Of a DNA stretch of 24,314 nt, positions 14,987 through 21,939 are shown piece after piece. The notes beneath the pieces are model-generated. The model ran no database searches. It had not been told where the DNA came from and saw only the letters and a list, made by a program, of their open reading frames with translations. The position numbers and the translations under genes were made by a program. Within the stretch, counting starts at the first letter, position 1; each line of letters starts with the position of its first letter. This DNA is from a virus: positions 1 through 24,314 of the IMG/VR virus record IMGVR_UViG_3300034198_022187. One strand, 5' to 3'.

Positions 14987-15130
14987 ATGAAAAAAATATC
15001 ATTTGTAATTTTAAACTACAAAAGACCTAAAAATTTAACTAATTATATCATACCAAGTTTATTACAAAATCAATTTAATGTTTAAACTTTTTCCAGATTT
15101 AAAAAATATATTTAAATTAAATTATTGATT
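14987..15130 (+). pseudogene. Glycosyltransferase remnant
   Basis: A plus-strand ATG at 14987 opens a 32-codon frame ending at 15085. Its product starts KKISFVILNYKRPKNL and continues NYIIPSLLQNQF. This is the typical N-terminal strand and first helix of a GT2-like glycosyltransferase, which then stops. One base out of frame, the following bases encode KLFPDLKNIFKLNY and a stop, which reads like a natural C-terminal tail. The two pieces together suggest a gene that lost its middle. It is too short to be functional. It sits exactly in the divergent gap between the minus- and plus-strand halves of the glycan island. Confidence 0.55.
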
Positions 15131-15135
15131 ATAAT
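15124..15135 (+). promoter_or_regulatory. Repeated promoter-like 12-mer, copy 1
   Basis: ATTGATTATAAT, containing a perfect TATAAT, lies 53 bp before the Dps-like start codon. The identical 12-mer recurs at 16035-16046 upstream of the DUF5672 gene, with a near copy at 16024-16035. No good -35 is seen. Repetition in two plus-strand gaps suggests a phage promoter element. Confidence 0.45.
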
Positions 15136-15188
15136 TTCTGTTGTATTTATGTTTTTTAAATGGTGTACTATTTAATAAGGAGAATTAT

Positions 15189-15626
15189 ATGCAAAATACT
15201 GACATTACAAAACAGGTTCAAAAATACTTTTCAAAAGCTGCTGATGTAGCAATTGGTGCTACTATTACACAATCAGATTTTTTAAGAATTTTATCACAAC
15301 TTAAAGTTTTTCATTGGAATACAAAATCTTACGCTCAACATAAATCATTTGGCGAAGCATATGATGGTTTGTCAGATAGTATTGATGAATTTATTGAGCA
15401 ATGGCAAGGCGAATACGGATTAATGCCACACGGAGAATTTTTTAGCTACGGCGTTTTAAATAACACGCCACAAGAAATAACAAATTTTATAGCTAATGTT
15501 GAAAACTTTTTTATTACAGAAGTTCCAAAAAATATTAACGCATCAATAAATACAAATTTAATAAATCAAAGAGATGAAATGCTTAGTTCTTTATCTCAAT
15601 TAAAATATCTTCTTACATTAAGTTAA
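15189..15626 (+). CDS. Dps/ferritin-like phage protein (DUF5856 type)
   Basis: 145 residues from MQNTDITKQVQKYFS. This ATG is chosen because AAGGAGAA lies at ideal spacing; a frame upstream (from 15141) has no ribosome site. The protein is all-helical. FLRILSQLKVFHWNTKSYAQ, then HKSFGEAYDGLSDSIDEFIE, shows the Dps ferroxidase layout (HW, H, YD, D and E spaced along two helices). Dps proteins bind and oxidise iron and protect DNA. The phage DUF5856 versions are known mainly as conserved hypotheticals, so the activity is inference. First gene of the plus-strand block. Confidence 0.82.
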   Translation: MQNTDITKQVQKYFSKAADVAIGATITQSDFLRILSQLKVFHWNTKSYAQHKSFGEAYDGLSDSIDEFIEQWQGEYGLMPHGEFFSYGVLNNTPQEITNFIANVENFFITEVPKNINASINTNLINQRDEMLSSLSQLKYLLTLS

Positions 15627-15627
15627 T

Positions 15628-16020
15628 ATGAGTTTAAAAAAAGACATATATTTTTATTTTTCTAATGCAAATATAATTATTGTTGATATTGACAATACTA
15701 TTATTAGAAATGGAATATATCCAATTAAAAAAATGATAGATTATGTTAATGAATTAGCAAAAACTAATAAGATATATATAATAACTGGAAGGCCAGAATC
15801 AGATAGATCTAAAACAACAGAAACTTTAAAAAAGTCTGGCATTAAATATAATAAACTAATGATGAATAATATTGGCAACGATAAAAAATCTCAATTAGAA
15901 TCAAAAAGAAAACACGCCCAAAACATAAAAGAAAAAGTAATACTAGCAATTGATGACAATCCAAAAGCTAGGAATGTATATAAAGAAATTGGAATAAAAA
16001 CAAAATCTCCTATCAAATAA
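15628..16020 (+). CDS. HAD-superfamily phosphatase-like protein
   Basis: 130 residues. Motif I is IIVDIDNTI (Asp20 nucleophile, Asp22 acid/base). Motif II is IYIITGRPES (Thr53). Motif III/IV is VILAIDDNPKARNVYKEIGI (Asp109, Asp110). The compact form without a cap resembles the 3'-phosphatase-like HAD domain of phage polynucleotide kinases and small phage HAD proteins. The possible substrate is a nucleic acid 3'-phosphate or a sugar phosphate; no kinase domain is attached. It begins one base after the Dps-like stop, with no clear ribosome site, so it is probably coupled. Confidence 0.85.
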   Translation: MSLKKDIYFYFSNANIIIVDIDNTIIRNGIYPIKKMIDYVNELAKTNKIYIITGRPESDRSKTTETLKKSGIKYNKLMMNNIGNDKKSQLESKRKHAQNIKEKVILAIDDNPKARNVYKEIGIKTKSPIK

Positions 16021-16034
16021 ATCATTGATTATAT

Positions 16035-16046
16035 ATTGATTATAAT
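16035..16046 (+). promoter_or_regulatory. Repeated promoter-like 12-mer, copy 2
   Basis: This is the second perfect ATTGATTATAAT copy, preceded by the near copy ATTGATTATATA at 16024-16035. It lies 14 bp before the ATG at 16060, which lacks a ribosome site. If transcription starts here, the mRNA would be almost leaderless. Confidence 0.45.
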
Positions 16047-16059
16047 ATAATATTTCAAT

Positions 16060-16719
16060 ATGAAATCTTTTCCAAACATTACTATTTGTTCAGTAGATTG
16101 TTTAAATCATGAAAAAGCAATAGCTTCCATGCTTTATAGTATGAAAGACTGTTCTTTTGCAAAATCAATTTTTCTGTCTGATAAGCAAGAAGTACAATCT
16201 GATAAAATTACTTTTGTAAAAATAGATAAAATAACAAGTCGCCAGCAATACAGTTCTTTTATTTTAAAAGAATTAAATAATTACATAGATACTGATTTTG
16301 TGTTAATAGTTCAGCATGATGGATTTATAATTAATTCAAGTTCATGGAATGATGATTTTTTAAAATATGATTATATAGGAGCGCCTTGGAAGGGAAATGA
16401 AAACAAAAACAAAGTTGGTAACGGCGGTTTTAGTTTAAGATCAAAAAAACTTATAGATTTTATAAGTAATAAGTATAAAGACAAACATGTATTATTTAAC
16501 GAAGATCTAGAAATATGTAATGTTTCATACGATGAATTAATAAAAAACGGATTTAAATTTCCAGATACAAAAACAGCTTTTGAATTTTCGATAGAACATA
16601 AATCAGAAGGTTATAATGAATTTCCTTTTGGATTTCATGGTTTTCCATTTACAAAAATAGGAATGGAATCAAAAATAAAAATTTTAGAATGGCAAAAAAT
16701 AAAAGAGTATAAAATATGA
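16060..16719 (+). CDS. DUF5672-family glycosyltransferase-like protein
   Basis: 219 residues. The DUF5672 pattern is clear: FVLIVQHDGFIIN (80-92), SSWNDDFLKYDYIGAPWKG (94-112), VGNGGFSLRSKKLID (119-133), then FNEDLEICN (147-154). In this family the 'Q.DG' stands where other GT-A enzymes have DxD, and the final EDL motif resembles a catalytic acid pair. It ends in an HGFPF segment, also family-typical. It likely transfers a sugar in glycan assembly, as such genes neighbour other glycosyltransferases in phages and bacteria. There is no ribosome site; see the 12-mer just upstream. Confidence 0.87.
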   Translation: MKSFPNITICSVDCLNHEKAIASMLYSMKDCSFAKSIFLSDKQEVQSDKITFVKIDKITSRQQYSSFILKELNNYIDTDFVLIVQHDGFIINSSSWNDDFLKYDYIGAPWKGNENKNKVGNGGFSLRSKKLIDFISNKYKDKHVLFNEDLEICNVSYDELIKNGFKFPDTKTAFEFSIEHKSEGYNEFPFGFHGFPFTKIGMESKIKILEWQKIKEYKI

Positions 16720-17342
16720 ATTACTCAGAACACATTTATAACTGTATAAATAAAACATTGGCTGGTCACTCTAAGCTTAATGAAAAAGCAATAACAATGC
16801 GTGGCATGTCTAGCTTTAATGTAAGAAATCTTTTAAATCTTTTGTTAGAAATGCCAAATGCAAAATACTTAGAAGTTGGGGTCTGGAAAGGTTCTACATT
16901 TTACTCGGCATTGTATAAAAACAATCCTTATTACGCACTTGCAATAGATAACTGGAGTGAATTTAAAGGATCTGTAAAATTTTTCTTACAAACAATATCT
17001 GATTTAGAATGCGAGTACAATTTTTTAAATAAAGACAGCTTTCTTGTTGATGTTAATAGCGAAATAAAAGAAAAAATAAATATTTATTTTTATGATGGCA
17101 ATCATTCAAAAGAATCGCAGACATTAGCTATTACTCATTATATAGATGGTATGGAAGACGAATTTATTTATATTTGCGATGATTGGAATTTTGTTGGCGT
17201 TCCAGAAGGAACTTTAGAAGCAATACAAAAAGTTAATCTTTTAATAGAAAAATCATGGATATTAAAAGCTGATTATGCTGGAGATGTAAAAAATTGGTGG
17301 AATGGTTTATGGATAGCCCATTTAAAAAAAGGTAAAAAATGA
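16716..17342 (+). CDS. Class I SAM methyltransferase
   Basis: 208 residues. KYLEVGVWKGSTFYSAL (50-66) is SAM motif I. ALAIDNWSEF (75-84) has the Asp that would bind the ribose. INIYFYDGNHSKESQTLA (121-138) is the strand 4 region, with the DG.HS pattern of Methyltransf_24-type sugar methyltransferases, and IYICDDWN follows. The start overlaps the DUF5672 gene by 4 bp (ATGA), so the two are probably made together and may act on the same glycan. It is distantly similar to the methyltransferase at 10427-11014 in motif type, not in overall sequence. Confidence 0.83.
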   Translation: MNYSEHIYNCINKTLAGHSKLNEKAITMRGMSSFNVRNLLNLLLEMPNAKYLEVGVWKGSTFYSALYKNNPYYALAIDNWSEFKGSVKFFLQTISDLECEYNFLNKDSFLVDVNSEIKEKINIYFYDGNHSKESQTLAITHYIDGMEDEFIYICDDWNFVGVPEGTLEAIQKVNLLIEKSWILKADYAGDVKNWWNGLWIAHLKKGKK

Positions 17343-17782
17343 TAAATCTTCCTCTGTCTGATAGGCATTGTGGCGAATGTGATGTTTGTTGCACAATACT
17401 AATAGTTCAAGAACTTGACAAACCTGAATATACTAATTGCCATCATCAAAACAACGGCTGTATGATTTATGACACAAGACCAAGCATATGTAGAAAATGG
17501 TCATGCTCTTGGGTTTTAAATATAATACCTGGAGATGAAACTATCAGGCCAAACAATCTAGGACTTATGTTTTATCCTGCTCCAAAAGAAAACAATTTAG
17601 GGTTTGCCCATATGTTAGGTCAAGAGGTTTGGGAAGGCGCATCCGATTCAGAAATGGGAAAATCAGTAATTAATTATATTGCAAGCCACATGCTTGTATT
17701 AATAAGAAAGTACGGATCAAATACTATTAAATTTGCTGGTCCAAAAGATCAACAAGAACAGTTTTTAAAACTTTCTAAATAG
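17339..17782 (+). CDS. YkgJ-family Cys-cluster protein
   Basis: 147 residues. The N-terminus has the CxxCxxCC cluster of the YkgJ (zinc/iron-chelating) family: Cys11, Cys14, Cys17, Cys18 in HCGECDVCC. It then has Cys34, CMIYDTRPSICRKWSC (Cys41, Cys51, Cys56). 'KP....C.H....C.IY..RP..CR' is the family's main signature. Such proteins bind a metal ion or cluster; some bacterial members sit near glycan or lipid modification genes. The remaining half is helical. It overlaps the methyltransferase gene by 4 bp and the convergent fusion gene by 8 bp. Confidence 0.88.
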   Translation: MINLPLSDRHCGECDVCCTILIVQELDKPEYTNCHHQNNGCMIYDTRPSICRKWSCSWVLNIIPGDETIRPNNLGLMFYPAPKENNLGFAHMLGQEVWEGASDSEMGKSVINYIASHMLVLIRKYGSNTIKFAGPKDQQEQFLKLSK

Positions 17783-19025
17783 TGATCTCACCCGGAACTC
17801 TTATATTTAACTTCTTGTCTGGTATTTTTAACAGGTCTGCTTTTACATAAAGTATATTGTGAGTTTTGTGCCATTCGCTAGGATAGAAATTTTTGACTCT
17901 GTTTAACTGAAACCTTACTGGCGTTCCTATATATTTTGCCGTTTCTTCTTTTGTATAATACCAAAAGCTATTACTGTTCCAAAAACTTATGTGTGTTGGG
18001 TCTTGGAAGGCCCCTCTTCCATCCGTAGATGGCGTTTGTGTCAAAAACCAACCCAATGGCTTCAAACACCTGTAAGCTTCTTTCATCACATGTATTGGGT
18101 CCTTTAAATGCTCTAGTGCATCATGCGCTCTAATCAAACCCACTTCTTCGTTTTTAAATGGCCAAGGCTTGTTTAAATCGTGAATAATATCGCCGTTTAT
18201 TAAATCTACAGACTTATATCCATTTGGACTGTTAAATCCTCCGCACAGGTCTATTTTCAATAACCCATTTAAATCACACCATTTTTCAGCAAGTTGATAT
18301 ATGTACTTATCGTGCAAATTTAATGTTTCTTCTTGAATAAAAGCATTTTTTTCTCCATAGCAAGTATTATCTTTATGCCTATAGTATATGTAAAGACACT
18401 TATCTATATGATGTACATTGCCCTGTATGTATGTTTTGCAAAGAATGTCCTGATCGTCTAAGACTTCCATTTTCTCATTATGACCACCGATTTTAATATA
18501 AAAAGATTTTTTCCAAGCCCTTACATGATTTGGGGAAAACCAAATTTTAGAAAAAGAAGCTGCTGATGGTTCAAAAGATATTAGTTCTAAAAGCTTGCTT
18601 CCTTTGTATTCAAATTCTCTATTTCTCCAACCATAATAATCTGAATAAACAAAAGGTTTGTCGTTAAAATCTATTTCTGCACAGTTTGAGTAAACAAAAT
18701 CTATATTTTCATCTTTGCTAAAAGCTTTGTATAGTTCTTCTAAACAGTCTGGCGTTAATTCATCATCATGATCCATTTCTATAATTACATGACCTTCTCC
18801 GGCCATTGAAACTTCTTTTTTGAATAGTCCTATTAATTTTGAGTCTGGCTTAGAAGAAAAAACAACTCTTGGCTTTAATGCCAATGATTCCATGTCTATT
18901 TTTGCATTGCCATTTGGAAGAACCACCCACTCAAAATCTTTAAATGTTTGATCGTTGAGAGATCTAGCCAGCCTTGGTAAATACTGCGTGTTATTTGTAG
19001 GCGTTACTATTGAGAAGTATGGCAT
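17775..19025 (-). CDS. Glycosyltransferase-methyltransferase fusion
   Basis: 416 residues; the ATG at 19025 is chosen because it forms TAATG with the upstream stop and has GGA spaced before it (a TTG codon lies 9 bp upstream). Residues 1-~230 are a GT2-like domain: YFSIVTPTNN, FEWVVLPNGN, IIEMDHDDELTPDC (81-94, DxD-type site), then VLDDQDI near 190. Residues ~255-400 are a SAM methyltransferase of the Methyltransf_11 type: LLKIDLCGGFNSPNGYKSVD (255-274), LIRAHDALEHLKDP (297-310), LKPLGWFLTQ and QDPTHISFWN. One protein could both add and methylate a sugar. It overlaps the convergent YkgJ gene by 8 bp. Confidence 0.88.
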   Translation of the reverse strand: MPYFSIVTPTNNTQYLPRLARSLNDQTFKDFEWVVLPNGNAKIDMESLALKPRVVFSSKPDSKLIGLFKKEVSMAGEGHVIIEMDHDDELTPDCLEELYKAFSKDENIDFVYSNCAEIDFNDKPFVYSDYYGWRNREFEYKGSKLLELISFEPSAASFSKIWFSPNHVRAWKKSFYIKIGGHNEKMEVLDDQDILCKTYIQGNVHHIDKCLYIYYRHKDNTCYGEKNAFIQEETLNLHDKYIYQLAEKWCDLNGLLKIDLCGGFNSPNGYKSVDLINGDIIHDLNKPWPFKNEEVGLIRAHDALEHLKDPIHVMKEAYRCLKPLGWFLTQTPSTDGRGAFQDPTHISFWNSNSFWYYTKEETAKYIGTPVRFQLNRVKNFYPSEWHKTHNILYVKADLLKIPDKKLNIRVPGEITI

Positions 19026-19639
19026 TATTTCCAACTGCTTTCTTTTAAAATGTCTTCGTTTGCTTTAAGTTCTATTACTATAGAGTCAGGTATAGATGAG
19101 CATGGGATAAAAATTAACAGCTTGCCGTACTCTCTAGTATCTTTTCCTTCGTCTATTTTAAAACAAATTTCTGCATGTTTTGAGTTAGATTTTAAAAACT
19201 TGCTCTTGTTCTTTCTTGTTTTCGCATCGTTATATGTGTGCTGTATATTGTCTAAGTTTTCTGAACTAATAGATTTTTTTACAATTTCTTTTATTTTATC
19301 TGTTGTTGCTACAACTATTGTTCTTTTATCTGAAGATAGACATATATAAAAATCAGACTTAGTTCTAACATCTCTACCTTCTACTGTCTCAAAAACTCCA
19401 TTTTCTCTCGGAATAAATTTAAAAGCTTCGTAAATAATATCTGATTGATTATCACGACACTTAAACTGTGCAGTTTTATTATGTTTTGAACACCTATAAT
19501 CTATCATTAAATTTCTATCGTCTTCAAGACTTGCTTTTTCAAATTGATATCCAAATTTAGCGTTTAAGTAATTAGCTACTTTATCGGCTAGGCTATTGCC
19601 TTTTTCTATTCTCGCCATAATACTATCTTTCTTAATCAT
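19025..19639 (-). CDS. Hypothetical protein, faintly nuclease-like
   Basis: 204 residues. A helical start (ADKVANYLNAKFGYQFEKAS) is followed by DDRNLMIDYRC, then AQFKCRD. The D-x(10-12)-QFK spacing is faintly like a PD-(D/E)xK nuclease core, and GRDVRTKSDFYICLSSD with IVVATTDKIKEIVKK resembles alternating strands and helices of such a fold. I would not assert nuclease activity. The C-terminal part has KHAEICFKID, then KLLIFIPCSS. The first ATG is kept because GGGGATTT precedes it; a second at residue 8 is also possible. It overlaps the gene at 19632 by 8 bp. Confidence 0.62.
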   Translation of the reverse strand: MIKKDSIMARIEKGNSLADKVANYLNAKFGYQFEKASLEDDRNLMIDYRCSKHNKTAQFKCRDNQSDIIYEAFKFIPRENGVFETVEGRDVRTKSDFYICLSSDKRTIVVATTDKIKEIVKKSISSENLDNIQHTYNDAKTRKNKSKFLKSNSKHAEICFKIDEGKDTREYGKLLIFIPCSSIPDSIVIELKANEDILKESSWK

Positions 19640-20048
19640 AAATCCCCATTTTTTTGATATATTCTTCTTTTAAATCTGAAATGCTTCCTATTATGTCTTC
19701 AGTTTTTATATTTAATTCTTTTTTTCTTAATAAAAAGTATTCATATAAAGTCAATTCTTCTTTTTCTAGCAGTCTAACAAAGTCTTTTTCTTCTAAGTTT
19801 GGACAGATTTGAATTATTGTATTGTTTGTTCCGTCACTATTCAAAGAAAATCTTTTTCTTATTTCTAAAATGGAAAATGGATCAATACTAAGAACATCTC
19901 CGCCATTATCTAATACAGATTTCATAAAATCTATTCTGTCATCTTCATGTATACCAAACATTGCTTCTATTTTTTCTATTGGTATTACAACTAAAGATCC
20001 GCTTTCGCAAGAAATGGCATTGCATAAATCAGATCTTACTGTTTTCAT
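19632..20048 (-). CDS. Hypothetical protein
   Basis: 138 residues from MKTVRSDLCNAISCESG, start chosen for the AAAGGGAT site before the ATG at 20048 (an upstream ATG would add an unlikely hydrophobic leader overlapping the small membrane gene). It seems mostly helical with many acidic residues: IPIEKIEAMFGIHEDDRIDF, GGDVLSIDPFSILEIRKRFS, LEKEELTLYEYFLLRKKELN and a C-terminal helix. No family or motif recognised. It overlaps the downstream gene by 8 bp. Confidence 0.58.
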   Translation of the reverse strand: MKTVRSDLCNAISCESGSLVVIPIEKIEAMFGIHEDDRIDFMKSVLDNGGDVLSIDPFSILEIRKRFSLNSDGTNNTIIQICPNLEEKDFVRLLEKEELTLYEYFLLRKKELNIKTEDIIGSISDLKEEYIKKMGIYD

Positions 20049-20166
20049 ATATCCCTTTAAATAAATATTTAATATTCTTGCACATAAAACAAAGAACAAA
20101 TCCGCAAAGCAGACCGCTAATAATAGTTACAACGCATTGTATCATTAAGACAAGACATCGAATCAT
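20029..20166 (-). CDS. Possible small single-pass membrane protein
   Basis: 45 residues from MIRCLVLMIQCVVTI. One strongly hydrophobic segment of ~26 residues (through SGLLCGFVLCFMC) is followed by a positive tail KNIKYLFKG, a consistent inside/outside topology for a one-span membrane protein. GGAAG lies nine bases before the ATG at 20166. The frame overlaps the upstream gene by 50 bp and the downstream one by 20 bp, longer than usual but in line with this genome's overlapping style. It fills a gap of 68 bp that otherwise has no gene. Small phage membrane proteins include holins and exclusion proteins; nothing assigns this one. Confidence 0.42.
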   Translation of the reverse strand: MIRCLVLMIQCVVTIISGLLCGFVLCFMCKNIKYLFKGIYENSKI

Positions 20167-20692
20167 GTAGTATTTCTTCCGATGTTTTTTCTTCTTGTTC
20201 ACAACAAACATATTCCGTAAGACAATGGGATTGGTTTATTCTTAAATGAGATGGGTCTTTTTTCAAAAATGGATATATTGTTTTCATTTTATTTGTAAGT
20301 ACCACCACACACTTTAAATTATTAATACCAGAATAGACAAAATCAATTAATTCTTTCGATAATGTTTTACATATAGAGTCATCAAAGAAAATATCATGAT
20401 TATTCAGCATAATCACATGTGACTTTTGATATGTGCATGATAGTTTCATAAGAGAAAAGAAATCATCTAAAGAATTTTCCATGCTTACATACATAGGGCT
20501 GTTTTCTAATATAGACAGATTGTTTTCTTCTGAAAATGTTTTTATTGTTTTGAAAAAAAACTTTGATATTAAGTAATTTTTAGAAGTAACAAATAGTATT
20601 TTTTCGTGTCCTTTTCTTAAAGACACATCAAAATTACCTTTTTTGTTATCGTCTTCTATAAAAACTTTTAATTCTTCTATAAAATTATTCAT
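20117..20692 (-). CDS. Hypothetical protein
   Basis: 191 residues. N-terminal helix, then EKILFVTSKNYLISKFF, HVIMLNNHDIFFDD and KCVVVLTNKMK: three hydrophobic strands separated by helices, as in an alpha/beta nucleotide-binding or AAA-type small domain. No Walker A is present, so it may be a degenerate ATPase relative. The C-terminus has a Cys cluster (SHCLTEYVCCEQEE, later SCLNDTMRC). Its ATG has GAGGGAGAAG immediately before it, a strong site inside the previous gene's end (8-bp overlap). No function can be given. Confidence 0.6.
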   Translation of the reverse strand: MNNFIEELKVFIEDDNKKGNFDVSLRKGHEKILFVTSKNYLISKFFFKTIKTFSEENNLSILENSPMYVSMENSLDDFFSLMKLSCTYQKSHVIMLNNHDIFFDDSICKTLSKELIDFVYSGINNLKCVVVLTNKMKTIYPFLKKDPSHLRINQSHCLTEYVCCEQEEKTSEEILHDSMSCLNDTMRCNYY

Positions 20693-21101
20693 CTTCTCCC
20701 TCTACACAAATTGGACAAAAAACTCTTTTTACAAATTTATAATCATCCACTGTCGTATCCATTAAAAAAGAATGACCGCATTCTAATTTTGCAAACCATT
20801 TTCCAAATAGCCTAAGACTAAAGCTTGTTATCTTTTCATTACATGTAACTAAAAACATTTTTTTGTTATTGTGTTTTAAAGTTATTATAAAAAATGCTAA
20901 GTTTTCAATTTCATAAGAAAAAAGAACATGGTTATTGTTTGTTTCTGAGTTTATATCTTCAGATTCTGGAAATTCATCACTACATAAGGTTTTTAGTATG
21001 GTTTTCCAGCTATGTTTTAATAGTTCTTTATGTTTTTTAGCTGACTTTCCAGCAACAACATAAAATATTTCATTGTTTTGTTTAAAAGACGAACTTTTCA
21101 T
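20685..21101 (-). CDS. Hypothetical protein with C-terminal zinc-knuckle
   Basis: 138 residues. The N-terminal ~95 residues form an alpha/beta domain: EIFYVVAGKSAKKHKELLKH, HVLFSYEIENLAFFIITL, KMFLVTCNEKITSF. The C-terminus has LECGHSF (Cys108, His110) and VFCPICVEG (Cys129, Cys132), a C-x-H...C-x2-C set likely to bind one zinc. This could be a small RING-like or treble-clef knuckle; no E3-type partner is expected in bacteria. Translation starts at a TAATG overlap with the upstream gene. No function recognised. Confidence 0.63.
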   Translation of the reverse strand: MKSSSFKQNNEIFYVVAGKSAKKHKELLKHSWKTILKTLCSDEFPESEDINSETNNNHVLFSYEIENLAFFIITLKHNNKKMFLVTCNEKITSFSLRLFGKWFAKLECGHSFLMDTTVDDYKFVKRVFCPICVEGEDE

Positions 21102-21343
21102 TATTCACGCAATAAAAACAATTGATAATTTTGAAACACTGGTAATAGCCTTAAATCATTTCCAAAAGTATCCTCTAATATAACTACACACTTTGGCATA
21201 AACAAATATTCTTTTAAATATTCATCTAAAAATAAAATTTTAATAACATCTTCGTAATTTTTGGTTTTTTGTATAAATTTTCTTTTTTTCTTTTTATTAG
21301 CGCCTATATACTCAAGCCATATGTTAAAAAATATATTTTTCAT
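21101..21343 (-). CDS. Small protein with IW motif
   Basis: 80 residues, starting MKNIFFNIWLEYIGANKKKK. The ATG at 21343 overlaps the upstream stop by four bases (ATGA) and is preferred over a longer frame without that coupling. A basic stretch is followed by TKNYEDVIKILFLDEY, MPKCVVILEDTFGND and a C-terminal hydrophobic tail. The N-terminus resembles the small genes at 5897 and 9599 ('..IW' then Lys-rich). Function unknown. Confidence 0.6.
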   Translation of the reverse strand: MKNIFFNIWLEYIGANKKKKRKFIQKTKNYEDVIKILFLDEYLKEYLFMPKCVVILEDTFGNDLRLLPVFQNYQLFLLRE

Positions 21344-21693
21344 TTTTTTTCTTTTGGTATTTCGACTATATCTTCTGCATCCCATCCAGAATTATATCTA
21401 TTTTTTGCAAAATGATAATCTATTTTAACGATTCTGCTAAAATCAGACAATCTTATAATTTCATTATTGTATTCAATCCAAATTGTTTTTTCCGTTTCTT
21501 TTTTATTATATTTTCTTAAAAAATCTTTTTTAAAGCATCCACAACTTATAGTTCTTCCTGACATTATATTGTTTAAATATATTATCTTTTCTTTTCCGCA
21601 ATCGCAAATGGTTTTTACCCTTCTGCATTTTTGTTTAGATGGCATTATTACAGGTTCTAACTCTTCGATTATAGTTAGTCTTCCTATTTTCAT
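21340..21693 (-). CDS. Zinc-binding DNA-recognition-type protein (homing-endonuclease related)
   Basis: 117 residues. The first half, GRLTIIEELEP, RRVKTICDCGKEKIIYLNNI (25-44) and SGRTISCGC (45-53), matches a small two-CxC zinc module (Cys30, Cys32, Cys51, Cys53) found at the start of many phage HNH/AP2 homing-endonuclease proteins. The second half (IRLSDFSRIVKID, then AKNRYNSGWDAEDIVEIP) fits the DNA-binding repeat often attached. No HNH catalytic site is visible, so it is either a DNA-binding remnant or a nuclease without its catalytic domain. The ATG forms TAATG with the stop upstream. Confidence 0.72.
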   Translation of the reverse strand: MKIGRLTIIEELEPVIMPSKQKCRRVKTICDCGKEKIIYLNNIMSGRTISCGCFKKDFLRKYNKKETEKTIWIEYNNEIIRLSDFSRIVKIDYHFAKNRYNSGWDAEDIVEIPKEKK

Positions 21694-21938
21694 TATTTGG
21701 TATTAAACTCTTCTGCACATTCTTCGCACATTTCTTCCCATCCATCCCCAAGTATTTTTTGCGCTCGATCTACATTAGTCATTCCTATATTTTTATCGCA
21801 TACAGGACATAACATTAATGATGTTTTAATAGCACAATTTAGACAGGTATCAATTGTGACCCCATCTACATCTCTAAGCATCCACTCTGAAATTTGAATG
21901 CCACACTCAGAACAGTGATAATCTAATTCTTCTTCCAT
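21693..21938 (-). CDS. Small protein with four CxxC pairs
   Basis: 81 residues carrying CSEC (9,12), CLNC (32,35), CPVC (44,47) and CEEC (71,74), enough for two zinc fingers in ribbon or treble-clef form. The rest is acidic with DVDGVTIDT between the first pairs. AAAGGAG precedes the start at correct spacing. It lies 1 bp from the methyltransferase gene upstream and overlaps the next gene by one base. An adaptor or nucleic-acid binding role is likely, but no family was identified. Confidence 0.7.
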   Translation of the reverse strand: MEEELDYHCSECGIQISEWMLRDVDGVTIDTCLNCAIKTSLMLCPVCDKNIGMTNVDRAQKILGDGWEEMCEECAEEFNTK

Positions 21939-21939
21939 T

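Noticed and set aside
20060-20116. Weak hairpin with wobble pairs (GGTCTGC / GCGGATT) as a terminator for the gene at 20117
   Set aside because: Many G-U pairs and an interrupted T-run; the region is also covered by a possible small membrane gene.
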